Assembly (NCBI RefSeq): GCF_004340205.1
Contig: NZ_SLWB01000003.1
Location: 124,001-188,000 of the forward strand
Source: Acetobacteroides hydrogenigenes
GTDB lineage: Bacteria; Bacteroidota; Bacteroidia; Bacteroidales; ZOR0009
Direction: 5' to 3'
Length of the DNA stretch: 64,000 nt
The first letter of the stretch is position 1. Each line of letters starts with the position of its first letter. Made by a program: the position numbers and the translations under genes. A model generated the notes under the pieces. It was not told the DNA's origin. It was given only the letters and a program-made list of their open reading frames with translations, and searched no databases. Below, in pieces: positions 16,890-26,064 of this stretch.

Positions 16890-17482
16890 CGCTTTGCGAT
16901 AGCGCATATTTTAGCCCGCTAAAACAAGTCGATGCCCGTAGGTACGCGAACATAGCTAGCGTAAGGGTACACGATTGGAGCGTAGGTTTGCTGCTGCGGG
17001 TGTGGAATGGCTAGGTTTACCTAGCTCAAGCATCGGCTAAGGGTGTACCTGTTGGGATTGGGCCTCTTTTCTTGTGCCATTGGGGTTGTGCTCGTAAAGC
17101 GGAATCGGAGTAGGGTTGCCGCCAAGAATACGCGGCACGACTAGCAACGGCGGCGGCGTGTTCTGAATTGACATTTTTTGTTCCCTTATAGTCATAAAAT
17201 AGTTGGAGTATTTTTTTAATACTTAGTTCTCATAATGATGTTTAGTTATAGGGTTGTATGCTGAAATCACTTTATAGTGAGGGGATATATCGGATGAATC
17301 GTTGACTGTACTTATAGTTTTTAGTTATCATAGTAATAGCAGCATCTGCAGGATAATCCTTCGAAATAAATCCAATAGCTACAATGCCGTGGTTGCAACA
17401 TGTCGCAATTTTACAATTTTGCTCGTTTACCCTGGCCTACTTTTGCACCGTAATCGATGTTTAATCTTAAAAAGAAAGAGCA
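16890..17482. other. 593-base gap with possible gene remnants
   Basis: The first half (to about 17165) is GC-rich, the second AT-rich. On the + strand, 17043-17144 (GTG start) could encode 33 residues with one membrane span and a basic tail; on the minus strand, 17037-17174 could encode 45 Pro-rich residues after an AGGGAA sequence. They overlap, so at most one is real; either may be a relic. A small palindrome GCTAGGT-TT-ACCTAGC is at 17010-17025. No promoter is clear. Confidence 0.3.
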
Positions 17483-17842
17483 ATGGAAAAGCTAGTGACG
17501 TGGGTAGACATCCCCGCAGCCGATTTTAAGAGGGCCGTGAAGTTCTACAATGCCGTACTGGGCGTGGAGCTGAAGGTGTTTGAGTGCGGAACCGAGAAGA
17601 TGGCGTGCTTCCCCTCGGGCGATGGGTCTATTGCGTATGCTCCCGATTTTAATCCATCAAAGGATGGAACTTTGGTAAGCCTTAATACCGGCAACGATTT
17701 GGATGGTGCCATCCGGCGAGTGGAGGAGTGCGGTGGCCAGGTTGTTCAGCCTAAAACCAAGATTGAGGTTGAGGGGCGCGGCTACTTTGCTATTTTCATC
17801 GATAGCGAAGGAAACCGGGTTGGCCTGTACGGCGATAATTAA
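17483..17842 (+). CDS. VOC (glyoxalase/bleomycin resistance) family protein
   Basis: A 119-residue single-module VOC-superfamily protein: VTWVDIPAADFKRAVKFYNAVLG at the start and IFIDSEGNRVGLYG at the end, the usual beta-alpha-beta-beta-beta repeats. Such proteins bind a metal or a small ligand, and the substrate cannot be read from the sequence. It is followed 78 bases later by an AraC-type regulator on the same strand, which may control it. Confidence 0.9.
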   Translation: MEKLVTWVDIPAADFKRAVKFYNAVLGVELKVFECGTEKMACFPSGDGSIAYAPDFNPSKDGTLVSLNTGNDLDGAIRRVEECGGQVVQPKTKIEVEGRGYFAIFIDSEGNRVGLYGDN

Positions 17843-17920
17843 TTGGCAAAAGGATTACGAGTCGGTTTTGGCTCGTAATCCCATTCAAAAGGTTTAACTT
17901 TATCCTCAAACAGCGCTGCG

Positions 17921-18730
17921 GTGAGCTACTACTTTGCAAAACCATCATATCCGTTATCCCTTTGGGTAAAGCAGTACTGGGCTATTGACGATTGCTTAGC
18001 CCAAGGGCAGGTGCATGTTCAGCGCATAGTGCCCAACGGGCTAATGGAGCTGATGTTCTACTTGGGGAATCGGCCGGTAGCGTTGGATCGAAGAAAGCAG
18101 CTGTGCGATTGCTCGGTTTTGAGCGGACAGCAAAAAGGGTACTACGACCTTCTGGTATCGGGTCGGGTTTCCATCTTTTCTATCGAATTCCATCCTCACG
18201 GGGTAAGCTCGTTTTTTGATATTCCTGCAAGTGAATTTTTTGATCAGAATGTTTCGTTACGGGATCTGGTTAAGGTTGGGGTCGGAGAGCTGGAGTTCGC
18301 TTTATATGAGGCTCGCACTTTCGATGAAAAAATTGGTATTGTAGAGCAATTCCTTTTACAGCGGTTGAAGCGGAGCGGTAAGGAGTACGAAACAAAGCGT
18401 ATGGCCCATTGTATTGCGTTAATTAATCGCGAAAAAGGGCTTGTTGCTATTGATGAGCTATCGTCGATGGCGTGCTTAAGCCGTAAGCAGCTCGAACGAG
18501 CATTCTCGGCGTTCATCGGCTCGTCGCCCAAGCAATTTTTGCGAACGGTGCGGTTTCAGAATACCTTGCATCAGAAGCACCAGCATGCAGACCTGTCGCT
18601 AACCGAATTGGCCTACAAGTGCGGATATTACGATCAATCGCACATGATAAACGATTACAAGCTGCTATCGGGAAAGACACCTACCCAGTACTTCTCTGAA
18701 TGTGATCCCTATTCCGACTACTTTTTGTAG
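17921..18730 (+). CDS. AraC-family transcriptional regulator
   Basis: A 269-residue regulator. The N-terminal part (about 1-150) resembles DUF6597-type sensor domains (VPNGLMELMFYLG). The C-terminal double helix-turn-helix (about 165-260) has ACLSRKQLERAF and the AraC signature ELAYKCGYYDQSHMINDYKLLSGKTPTQY. GTG at 17921 is the best start. The ligand is unknown; the neighbouring VOC gene is a likely target. Confidence 0.88.
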   Translation: MSYYFAKPSYPLSLWVKQYWAIDDCLAQGQVHVQRIVPNGLMELMFYLGNRPVALDRRKQLCDCSVLSGQQKGYYDLLVSGRVSIFSIEFHPHGVSSFFDIPASEFFDQNVSLRDLVKVGVGELEFALYEARTFDEKIGIVEQFLLQRLKRSGKEYETKRMAHCIALINREKGLVAIDELSSMACLSRKQLERAFSAFIGSSPKQFLRTVRFQNTLHQKHQHADLSLTELAYKCGYYDQSHMINDYKLLSGKTPTQYFSECDPYSDYFL

Positions 18731-18739
18731 GATTTTTAT

Positions 18740-19426
18740 CTACCCAACCACAGGCATACTGTTTGGGTCCAATGCATCGCAGCTGTAGATCTTATGCAGC
18801 TGCACCCCGGCGCGGTAGCGCGTAGGGTAGCTCTTTACGGCATTGGTTATGGCATCGTGAATGGCTGTTCCAACCTGATTGGCCTCGGGCTGTAGCCAAA
18901 TGTCTGGTGCACCCATTCGGAAATCGTTGGTGGTGCAGTGCGAACCTATTTGTTCCCACCAATCCTCGATGGCGGTTGGGCCATCTACCACAATCTTTAT
19001 TTCGTGGGCCTTTTGTATGTTTTGACGAAGAGGCGGAAGGTTCCACTTGGGGCTAACGGTGATCCAGTCGAACGAGCCGCGGATGTCGAAGGCGCCGCAG
19101 GTTTCGAGGTGGGTACGGATGCCAGCCTGCTGTAGGGCTTGAGTTAGCGGAGCTAGGTCGTATATGGTGGGTTCGCCTCCGGTAATAACGGCAAGCGGAG
19201 CGCCGCTCTCCTGTACGCGACCAACAAGCTCGTCAACCGTTAGGCGCTGTATGCTTTCGGGCTGATGATCCTTGTGCCAAGTGCCGGGCGAGTCGCACCA
19301 GCTGCAGCGTACGGGACAGCCTATGGTGCGGATAAAGAAGGCTGCACGTCCAATATGCGAGCCTTCGCCCTGAAAGGCGTAGAAGGCTTCGTAGATGGGA
19401 AGGGTACCGCTAGATGCTTGGCTCAT
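18740..19426 (-). CDS. queE: 7-carboxy-7-deazaguanine synthase (radical SAM)
   Basis: A 228-residue radical SAM enzyme that converts 6-carboxytetrahydropterin to 7-carboxy-7-deazaguanine in queuosine synthesis. The FQGEGSHIG stretch precedes the cluster motif C-x3-C-x2-C (CPVRCSWC); ITGGEPT follows. The open frame runs upstream to 19705, but that part is only a shadow of queD; ATG 19426 gives the family N-terminus. It overlaps queD by 17 bases, so the two are coupled. queC and queF are not in the window. Confidence 0.94.
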   Translation of the reverse strand: MSQASSGTLPIYEAFYAFQGEGSHIGRAAFFIRTIGCPVRCSWCDSPGTWHKDHQPESIQRLTVDELVGRVQESGAPLAVITGGEPTIYDLAPLTQALQQAGIRTHLETCGAFDIRGSFDWITVSPKWNLPPLRQNIQKAHEIKIVVDGPTAIEDWWEQIGSHCTTNDFRMGAPDIWLQPEANQVGTAIHDAITNAVKSYPTRYRAGVQLHKIYSCDALDPNSMPVVG

Positions 19427-19850
19427 AGGTGGCGCAGTTCTTAGAATCCTCGTAAACGGTAACCTTCGAGCACCAAACGCGCTGGTTGGTTGCTTCGCGA
19501 ATGAAATCGTTTGCCATGCTGAATACCATTTCGGATATACCCTCGGCTCCGGCAGAGGGCATGAAGCGTACATCGGCCATTCCCTTGGCGTGCATCTCCT
19601 CGAAGAAAGATCGTTGAGGGTCGTCGCTATCGATGAGCAGCGTATGGTCGAATAGGTCTTCAATCTGCTGGCGTAGCGGACGAAGGGCTCCAAAATCGAA
19701 CACAAAGTGTTGCTCGTCGAGTTCCCTTGCGGTAAAGGAGATGTCTATGCGCCAGTTTTCGCCGTGTACGTAGGCGCATCGACCTGCATGGCGCCACTGG
19801 CGGTGGGCTGCTTTTAGGTTTTTGTACGTTTTGGTGATGGTATGGCTCAT
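19410..19850 (-). CDS. queD: 6-carboxytetrahydropterin synthase
   Basis: A 146-residue protein of the PTPS/QueD family, which makes 6-carboxytetrahydropterin from dihydroneopterin triphosphate. The metal-site histidines are in HRQWRHAG and YVHGENW. The canonical catalytic Cys between the histidine motifs is at R-C-A-Y. The C-terminal part has VYEDSKNCATY. It lies first in the queD-queE operon, with a -7 element about 41 bases upstream and a short hairpin in the leader. Confidence 0.92.
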   Translation of the reverse strand: MSHTITKTYKNLKAAHRQWRHAGRCAYVHGENWRIDISFTARELDEQHFVFDFGALRPLRQQIEDLFDHTLLIDSDDPQRSFFEEMHAKGMADVRFMPSAGAEGISEMVFSMANDFIREATNQRVWCSKVTVYEDSKNCATYEPSI

Positions 19851-19863
19851 CGTATCAAGTTAC

Positions 19864-19898
19864 ACCTCCTGTAGGAGGTTGATTTGGGGGCAAATATA
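19864..19898 (-). promoter_or_regulatory. queD promoter and leader hairpin
   Basis: On the minus strand TATATTTG (19891-19898) matches the -7 element. The short leader holds the stem ACCTCCT/AGGAGGT (19864-19870 with 19873-19879), which could cover an AGGAGG-type ribosome site. The leader is too short and lacks the motifs of a known preQ1 riboswitch. Confidence 0.5.
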
Positions 19899-20016
19899 GC
19901 GATTAAACTGGGATCGAAAAGTTTGGTTACGTTAAGGAGTTGATTGTAGAAATGCGATGTGCGATTTGCGAAATTGCAATGTGATGATTTAGCCTAATTC
20001 ATTAACTACTTAAAGG

Positions 20017-20640
20017 CTATTTCTTCAGCTTTGCCTTAAACACCTTCTCAAACTTTTCGATCTTGGGCACAATTACATACTGACAGTACGCTTGGCTGGG
20101 GTTGTTGGCAAAGTACTCCTGATGGTAATCTTCCGCTTTGTAGAACTTGGTAGTTGGCGAGATTTCGGTAACAATGGGGTTGTTCCAAATTTTCTCGGCA
20201 TCTAGCTTTTGCTTGTAAGCTTCAGCAAGACGCTTTTGCTCTTGGTTATGGAAGAAGATTACCGAACGGTACTGCGTCCCTACATCATTTCCCTGACGGT
20301 TTAGGGTGGTAGGATCGTGAGTTTTCCAGAACACCTCTAGCAGCTCGTCGTAGCTGATTAGGGTAGGGTCAAACGTAATTTGTACAACCTCGGCATGTCC
20401 TGTTTGGCCGGAGCAAACCTCCTTGTAGGTAGGATTTGTTGTTTTACCTCCCGAGTAGCCACTCTCTACTTTTGTAACACCTTTAAGCTGCGCGAAAATT
20501 GCTTCGGCGCACCAAAAACAGCCCTGCCCGAATGTGGCGAACTCGTATTTGTTGGCATCGTTGTCTTTCATAGTAGCGTTATTTGTTGCTGGTGTGCTGC
20601 ATCCGAGCAGCAGGACTAGCGGGATGAACAGGTTTTGCAT
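20017..20640 (-). CDS. msrA: Peptide methionine-S-sulfoxide reductase, lipoprotein form
   Basis: A 207-residue MsrA that reduces the S-epimer of methionine sulfoxide. The catalytic Cys is in the GCFWCAE motif. The N-terminus is a lipoprotein signal with lipobox LLLGC, so this copy repairs proteins in the periplasm or at the outer membrane. There is no fused MsrB domain. ATG 20640 is preferred over an upstream in-frame start because it begins the signal peptide directly. Confidence 0.95.
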   Translation of the reverse strand: MQNLFIPLVLLLGCSTPATNNATMKDNDANKYEFATFGQGCFWCAEAIFAQLKGVTKVESGYSGGKTTNPTYKEVCSGQTGHAEVVQITFDPTLISYDELLEVFWKTHDPTTLNRQGNDVGTQYRSVIFFHNQEQKRLAEAYKQKLDAEKIWNNPIVTEISPTTKFYKAEDYHQEYFANNPSQAYCQYVIVPKIEKFEKVFKAKLKK

Positions 20641-20775
20641 ATTTTTTTTATCACATAACATATTTCGCTCAGCTTTGTTTGAGAGAAGAAAGTTGAGGAC
20701 GTTTACAAATTTTGGGTACTGAATCTATTATTGCAAATACCTAAAAGTGGGTATAGGTAAACGCCCTAATGTGGG

Positions 20776-20783
20776 TACCTTTG
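20776..20783 (+). promoter_or_regulatory. -7 promoter element for feoAB
   Basis: TACCTTTG, 23 bases before the ATG. Two GTGGGTA words lie at and just upstream of it (about 20747-20778). No clear Fur box is seen. Confidence 0.6.
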
Positions 20784-20806
20784 TAGTGCAAAATATTATA
20801 CCGTAA

Positions 20807-23326
20807 ATGAAGTTAAGCGAGCTAAGCACTGGAGAATCGGGTGTAATTACGAAGGTTTCGGGACGAGGAGCCTTCCGTAAGCGCATTACCGAAATGGGGT
20901 TTGTGAAGGGGAAAACCGTTAACGTGGTAAAGAATGCACCGCTGCTCGATCCTGTAGAGTATAACATCATGGGGTATGAGGTTTCCCTTCGAAGGAATGA
21001 GGCCGCCCTCATTGATGTTATTACCGTAGAAGAGGCAAAGCATACCGTTCTAGACAGCTTTAAGGGCGTTATTACCGAAGATATTCTAAGAGAGAACGCA
21101 AATAAGCTGGGGAAGACCATAAACGTAGCGCTGGTAGGTAATCCAAATGCAGGAAAAACATCGGTCTTTAACTTTGCATCGGGTTCGCACGAGCATGTGG
21201 GCAACTACTCGGGCGTAACGGTGGAGTATAAGGAGGCGCAGTTTAAGTATAAGGGCTACACCTTCAACATCACCGATTTGCCGGGCACCTATTCGCTATC
21301 GGCTTATACGCCCGAAGAGGTGTACGTAAGAAACTACATTGTCGAGAATAATCCTGATGTGATCGTAAACGTAGTGGATGCCTCGAACCTAGAGCGTAAC
21401 CTGTACCTTACTACTCAGCTTATCGACATGGACCTTAAGGTGGTTGTGGACCTAAACATGTACGATGAACTGGAGCGCAATGGCGATCGTTTCGACTATA
21501 AAGCCTTAGGCGAGATGATCGGTATTCCGTTTGTGCCAACCGTAGGCTCGAAGGGGAGGGGTTTAACCCAACTTTACGATACTATCATCAATGTATATAC
21601 CGACCACGATAAAACCTCTCGACATATACACATAAACTATGGGCACGACGTTGAGGCTGCCATTTGTACCCTGCAGCAGCAGCTCCGACTTCCAGAGAAT
21701 AGGCATCAGCTTGTTCGCTACTCTACCCGTTTTATTGCCATAAAACTCTTGGATAAGGATAGGGAGGCCCGAAAACTTGTGGCAACATTGTCTAACGGTA
21801 GCGAGATAATTGCAATGGCCGATGGGGAGATCAAGAAGTTGGAGAAGCACCTTAACGATGATAGCGAAACCATTATAACCGATGCTAAGTATGCTTTTGT
21901 AGCAGGTGCCCTTAAGGAAACCTTTAAGGAGGGGGGACGCCGCAAACGTAAATCAACCGAGGCTATAGATGCCTTTATGACCCACAAGTTTTTTGGGTTT
22001 CCAATTTTCTTCTTCTTTATTTGGCTCACCTTTTACGCAACTTTCGCGTTGGGCGAATACCCCAAAGGTTTACTGGAACTGGGCATCGATAAGCTGATGA
22101 TCCTACTGAACACCTCGATGGCCGAGGGCCCATTTAAGGATTTGCTGGTTAACGGTATAATAAATGGGGTTGGCAACGTAATTGTTTTTCTACCCAATAT
22201 CCTTATTCTGTTCTTCTTTATTTCGTTGCTCGAGGATACAGGTTACATGGCGCGTGCCGCTTTCATTATGGATAAGCTAATGCATAAGATTGGGCTGCAC
22301 GGCAAATCGTTTATACCTCTAATCATGGGATTTGGGTGCAACGTGCCTGCAATTATGGCTACTCGTACAATTGAGAGCCGTAGCAACAGGCTGCTTACAA
22401 TGCTGATATCTCCCCTGATGTCGTGCAGCGCACGCCTTCCTGTTTATATCCTGGTGCTTGGAGCTTTCTTCCCCAACAATGCAGGTACAATGCTTTTTGG
22501 CATCTACCTATTAGGCATTGTGCTGGCCATTATCATGGCGCTAATCTTCAAGAAAACGATGTTTAGGCATAAGGACGTACCTTTTGTAATGGAACTGCCT
22601 CCCTACCGAATCCCAACGCTTAGGGCAACAACGCGCCATATGTGGTTTAAGGGGTCGCAGTATCTCAAAAAAATGGGAGGTATTATTCTTGTTGCTGTAA
22701 TTTTTATTTGGGTGCTATCGTACTATCCCCGTGATGTAAGGTATACGAAGGACTATGAGAAGAATATGGTGCTCGTTGAGCAGCAGTTTAAGCAGCAAAC
22801 GGCATTGCTTGATCCTAATGCAAAGGATTATGTGCTGCTCGCTTCGCAGCGCGATACCCTAATTCGCCATATTGATGCTGAGATGCAGTCGGAAAGGCAG
22901 AAGAACTCCTACTTAGGGCGTATTGGAGTTGCCATAGAGCCCGTTATGCGTCCGCTGGGATTTGATTGGAAGATGAGTATTGCACTGCTATCGGCACTTC
23001 CTGCCAAGGAAATTGTGGTGAGCACTATGGGGGTAATTTACCAAGTGGAAAATTCGGACGATGGCAATACTTCGTCGCTAATTAGAAAGTTGCAGGACGA
23101 CCAGTACACAATTGGTCCTCGCAAGGGCGAACGTGTATTCTCGCAACCTGTAGCGCTATCATTCCTTGTGTTTGTGCTCATCTACTTCCCCTGTGTGGCT
23201 GTGGTGGCAGCGCTAAAAAAGGAGTCGGGAAGCTGGCGATGGGCTCTATTCACGATATTTTACACAACTGCGCTGGCATGGGTGGTGTCATTCATTGTGT
23301 ACAACGTGGCTAAGATGGTTTTATAA
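20807..23326 (+). CDS. feoB: Ferrous iron transporter FeoB with fused FeoA domain
   Basis: An 839-residue fusion: FeoA-like SH3 domain at 1-75, a linker, then the FeoB G domain with GNPNAGKTS (111-118), DLPG (157-160) and NMYD (216-219), and a membrane part with about eight or more spans, including the GFGCNVPAIMATRT and AKEIVVSTMG gates. It imports Fe2+ driven by GTP. A hydrophilic insert (about 640-710) splits the late spans. A small Cys-rich partner follows 63 bases later. Confidence 0.96.
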   Translation: MKLSELSTGESGVITKVSGRGAFRKRITEMGFVKGKTVNVVKNAPLLDPVEYNIMGYEVSLRRNEAALIDVITVEEAKHTVLDSFKGVITEDILRENANKLGKTINVALVGNPNAGKTSVFNFASGSHEHVGNYSGVTVEYKEAQFKYKGYTFNITDLPGTYSLSAYTPEEVYVRNYIVENNPDVIVNVVDASNLERNLYLTTQLIDMDLKVVVDLNMYDELERNGDRFDYKALGEMIGIPFVPTVGSKGRGLTQLYDTIINVYTDHDKTSRHIHINYGHDVEAAICTLQQQLRLPENRHQLVRYSTRFIAIKLLDKDREARKLVATLSNGSEIIAMADGEIKKLEKHLNDDSETIITDAKYAFVAGALKETFKEGGRRKRKSTEAIDAFMTHKFFGFPIFFFFIWLTFYATFALGEYPKGLLELGIDKLMILLNTSMAEGPFKDLLVNGIINGVGNVIVFLPNILILFFFISLLEDTGYMARAAFIMDKLMHKIGLHGKSFIPLIMGFGCNVPAIMATRTIESRSNRLLTMLISPLMSCSARLPVYILVLGAFFPNNAGTMLFGIYLLGIVLAIIMALIFKKTMFRHKDVPFVMELPPYRIPTLRATTRHMWFKGSQYLKKMGGIILVAVIFIWVLSYYPRDVRYTKDYEKNMVLVEQQFKQQTALLDPNAKDYVLLASQRDTLIRHIDAEMQSERQKNSYLGRIGVAIEPVMRPLGFDWKMSIALLSALPAKEIVVSTMGVIYQVENSDDGNTSSLIRKLQDDQYTIGPRKGERVFSQPVALSFLVFVLIYFPCVAVVAALKKESGSWRWALFTIFYTTALAWVVSFIVYNVAKMVL

Positions 23327-23389
23327 GACGCAAGATGAAAGAGTCAAGATTATTGGGGCTCTCAAATAAGAAGTTAAAATCTAAAAAGC

Positions 23390-23581
23390 ATGAACGAGCA
23401 AATCCAAATCATACTCACGTGGCTAACAGTTTTAGGTGCTGCTGCTTATACGGTAGTGGTGCTGGTTCGTCTCTTTACCAAAAAGCCTCAGGATGGCTGT
23501 ACCAGCCATGGATGCCCCAGCTGCGGCATCAAGAATGAGCTTAAAGAAAGTTACGCTCGAAAGATTAAGACAGAGAAATAG
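23390..23581 (+). CDS. FeoB-associated Cys-rich membrane protein
   Basis: A 63-residue protein with one N-terminal span followed by the cluster GCTSHGCPSCGIK, that is, three cysteines close together. This arrangement is typical of FeoB-associated Cys-rich proteins, thought to help iron transfer after FeoB. It follows feoAB by 63 bases and is on the same strand. No clear terminator is seen after it. Confidence 0.85.
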   Translation: MNEQIQIILTWLTVLGAAAYTVVVLVRLFTKKPQDGCTSHGCPSCGIKNELKESYARKIKTEK

Positions 23582-23665
23582 ATGAGGACGAATTCTGATG
23601 GCTCAATATGCTAAGTGATTCCAATTTCTTATCTTTTTCTACCATCGTGTAATCAAAGAACTATC

Positions 23666-24460
23666 TTAATGGGGGCGTGCTTCTTCAATTTTCTTTTGGA
23701 GCTTAGGCATTAACTCTTGTTTGATCCACTTAAAGTTTGGGGCAATGGTTAGGATCTTGTTGTAGGTTTGTTGGGCTGCGGTATACTGCTTAATATTAAT
23801 TTGGCAGTAGGCTAGGTTGATGTAGGCGTTTAGGTAGTTCCACGAGCAGCTGTTGTTGCCTCGTTTTTCGAGAAGCGCAATTGCTTTAAGGTAGGTGCGA
23901 AGAGCAAGATTTGGATCGCCACCAAAGAGTTTAGGGGTGTAGAGCAGCGCGTTGGCCTGATCGAGTAGAACCCAAGGATTATTAGGGGCAAGCCTTACTG
24001 CTTGCTGTATTAACTGCTGACATTTTACGCCTAAAGTGACCGCCTTAATGGGATGTATGGCCATTCTATATCCTAAAAATGAGGAGTGTATGGAGATTGC
24101 TTCAGCGTCTTTGGGGTGGCGGTTACGGTAGCTGTTTAGGTAGAGAAAAGCCCTATCGAGCATTGCTGTTGCTTGATCATTTTGCTCCTTGTTCAGCGCG
24201 TAGGGAATGTATCCGTAGTAGCTACGAATAATTTCAATCAGTAGTTCATCTGCTTTGTTTTTAGCGTAGTGGTTTTCCATTACCTCTAATGTTGAGTACC
24301 ACTTATGCATTGCTCCCTCTACGTAGCTGTGGTAGATTTTGCAGCGGTATTCGTCAACAGAAAGGGGAACTTGTGCCTTTGCCGAACTGCAATGCGCCAA
24401 TATTACTGTTGAGATTAGAATTACTGCATGGCTGAACCTTTTTCTGCCCATGTTTATCAT
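23666..24460 (-). CDS. Exported TPR-like protein of unknown role
   Basis: A 264-residue protein with an N-terminal signal sequence (about 1-30, cleavage probably after AKA-Q) and helical repeats of tetratricopeptide type (AIALLEKRGNNSCSWNYLNAYINLAYCQINIKQYTAAQQTYNKIL, shown here only by position about 200-245). It lies four bases after the end of the CruF-like gene and is probably co-transcribed with it. Two in-frame ATGs (24460, 24451) are possible starts. Confidence 0.7.
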   Translation of the reverse strand: MINMGRKRFSHAVILISTVILAHCSSAKAQVPLSVDEYRCKIYHSYVEGAMHKWYSTLEVMENHYAKNKADELLIEIIRSYYGYIPYALNKEQNDQATAMLDRAFLYLNSYRNRHPKDAEAISIHSSFLGYRMAIHPIKAVTLGVKCQQLIQQAVRLAPNNPWVLLDQANALLYTPKLFGGDPNLALRTYLKAIALLEKRGNNSCSWNYLNAYINLAYCQINIKQYTAAQQTYNKILTIAPNFKWIKQELMPKLQKKIEEARPH

Positions 24461-24464
24461 TCTC

Positions 24465-25115
24465 TTATGCCCTAATGGCGATAAAAATGATGTTGAGCAG
24501 CAAGAAAAAGACCATCTGCATAACAAAAAGAGGAACTGCGACGCTATTGGTAATACTAGAACGGGTGCGACGTATTAGCTGCAAAAAGAGCATTCCTAGC
24601 AGAAACCATACAACATAGTTCTGAAAAGGAACATCGTTATTCTTAAATTGCCATAGGCCTAAGCGTGATGCCGAGGGTTCGAGCATGATGTCGAAAAGAA
24701 CCATTAGTCCTGCAGATGCTGTAAGACGGCGGTTGTTGAGAGGCAGCATGCTGGTTGCTAGAAAAGCCATGTAGGCAACCATTGCCCATCCAACTGAAAC
24801 TAACAACGGAACACCAAATATTTTTGGACCTAATCTTTCTCCAAAGGTGTAGTAGCCAAAGATGGAGCCTGAGTTAACCCCAATTGCCTCCACTACCCAT
24901 CCCATAATGCCGACTATAGTAAGGGCTAAAATTATACGTTTACGGTTACCCTTGTGGTAGAGTACTAGCAGTAAGGCACAAATTAGTAAAATTAGGATTG
25001 GAAACCAGCCGAATGAAACCTTACTGTGGAGAAGAGGAATGGCAACAAGGCCTCCTGTAAGGGTTAACGCTACAAGGACAAGTAGGGGGATGCGGAGTTT
25101 GTCGAGGTTATGCAT
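24465..25115 (-). CDS. CruF-like carotenoid biosynthesis membrane protein (DUF422)
   Basis: A 216-residue membrane protein with about six spans. The order VVEAIGVNSGSIFGYYTFGE, then GVPLLVSVGWAM and LFDIMLEPSA fits the DUF422 / CruF family, whose members hydrate C50 or related carotenoids (1',2'-hydratase). No other carotenoid gene is nearby, so the substrate cannot be inferred. An upstream ATG at 25142 would add nine residues. It forms a likely operon with the TPR-like gene. Confidence 0.8.
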   Translation of the reverse strand: MHNLDKLRIPLLVLVALTLTGGLVAIPLLHSKVSFGWFPILILLICALLLVLYHKGNRKRIILALTIVGIMGWVVEAIGVNSGSIFGYYTFGERLGPKIFGVPLLVSVGWAMVAYMAFLATSMLPLNNRRLTASAGLMVLFDIMLEPSASRLGLWQFKNNDVPFQNYVVWFLLGMLFLQLIRRTRSSITNSVAVPLFVMQMVFFLLLNIIFIAIRA

Positions 25116-25226
25116 CGGCTTTTTAATGTTAGTTTCGTACAAGTATGAATACTAATTCATATTTGAATTAAAAGTCGGCGCAAGGTACTAAAAAGTGCTT
25201 AAAAGAATAATATGCTGCAAATCCCT

Positions 25227-25787
25227 TCAAAAATTAACTCCACTTTTTTTAGAAAGAAAGATATTGCTGGCAATTTGCCATTTGTAGCTGCTTCCCGGAT
25301 TAAAATGAAATGCTGTTTTCTTTAACCTTGGGTATACTCTTAGGGCGTATAATGAGCATGGGAATCCTTTTTTGAGTAGGATATTGCTTCGTTTTAGTAT
25401 GTCAACCGTGTATATCAGATTGATGTATGGAGGTTCGGCAGTCTTAATTACATCTCTAAATTCGTAGAAAATTTTTTCGTATACCAGACAAACATCATCC
25501 CGTTCGAGCAGCTTAATCATTATACCTTCAAACGTTTTTAGCATGTTAAAGTTAATGCTGTTGTTGAGGTATAGCTTGCTAACCATATTGAGGTAACTTA
25601 AGGCTTCGATTATTGTATCCCTATCTATTTGGATGGAATTTACAAAGTCTACCTCGTTAAGGATATGATGTTTCTGTATGCCCATCATGTTGATAAGAGA
25701 AGCACTACTAGCCTGTATCCAGTATATGCGTAGGAACAAGTAGATGGATAAAATCGTTATTAATGTCTGAATTGTGGATATACTCAT
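25227..25787 (-). CDS. Unknown AT-rich, membrane-anchored protein
   Basis: A 186-residue protein with one N-terminal hydrophobic span (about 5-25) and then an alpha-rich soluble part rich in I, L, N and K. No family is recognised. Base composition is more AT-rich than most neighbours, which may mean it was acquired or is less constrained. The coding potential is uncertain, but the length and lack of a competing frame make it plausible. Confidence 0.5.
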   Translation of the reverse strand: MSISTIQTLITILSIYLFLRIYWIQASSASLINMMGIQKHHILNEVDFVNSIQIDRDTIIEALSYLNMVSKLYLNNSINFNMLKTFEGIMIKLLERDDVCLVYEKIFYEFRDVIKTAEPPYINLIYTVDILKRSNILLKKGFPCSLYALRVYPRLKKTAFHFNPGSSYKWQIASNIFLSKKSGVNF

Positions 25788-26064
25788 CGTTTGGACTGAT
25801 ATAATTGTGAATTAAAATAGTGCATCAACAATTCGAACAGCAAGTGGACGGTGTTAAATAGAACTGTGCACTTGCATCTTTATGCATAAAGCAAAAACAG
25901 ATCAAAGCAGCGGAGGTCCTATACTGTACTATTGAAGCCATAAAATCAGTCTAAGCAGGCTGCTTTTTCATTGTACATCTCGTATTATTTTTTTAAGTAA
26001 TTGCTGGTAAACCTGCTATTCTAATCGTTATCTTCACCCCATCAAACCATAAAAAACGTAGCTG

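Noticed and set aside
18740-19705. queE start at 19705 (321 residues)
   Set aside because: The extra 93 residues overlap queD and do not look like a domain. ATG 19426 gives the family N-terminus.
19851-19898. preQ1 riboswitch before queD
   Set aside because: The leader after the promoter is about 40 bases and lacks the conserved loop and A-rich tail of known preQ1 classes.
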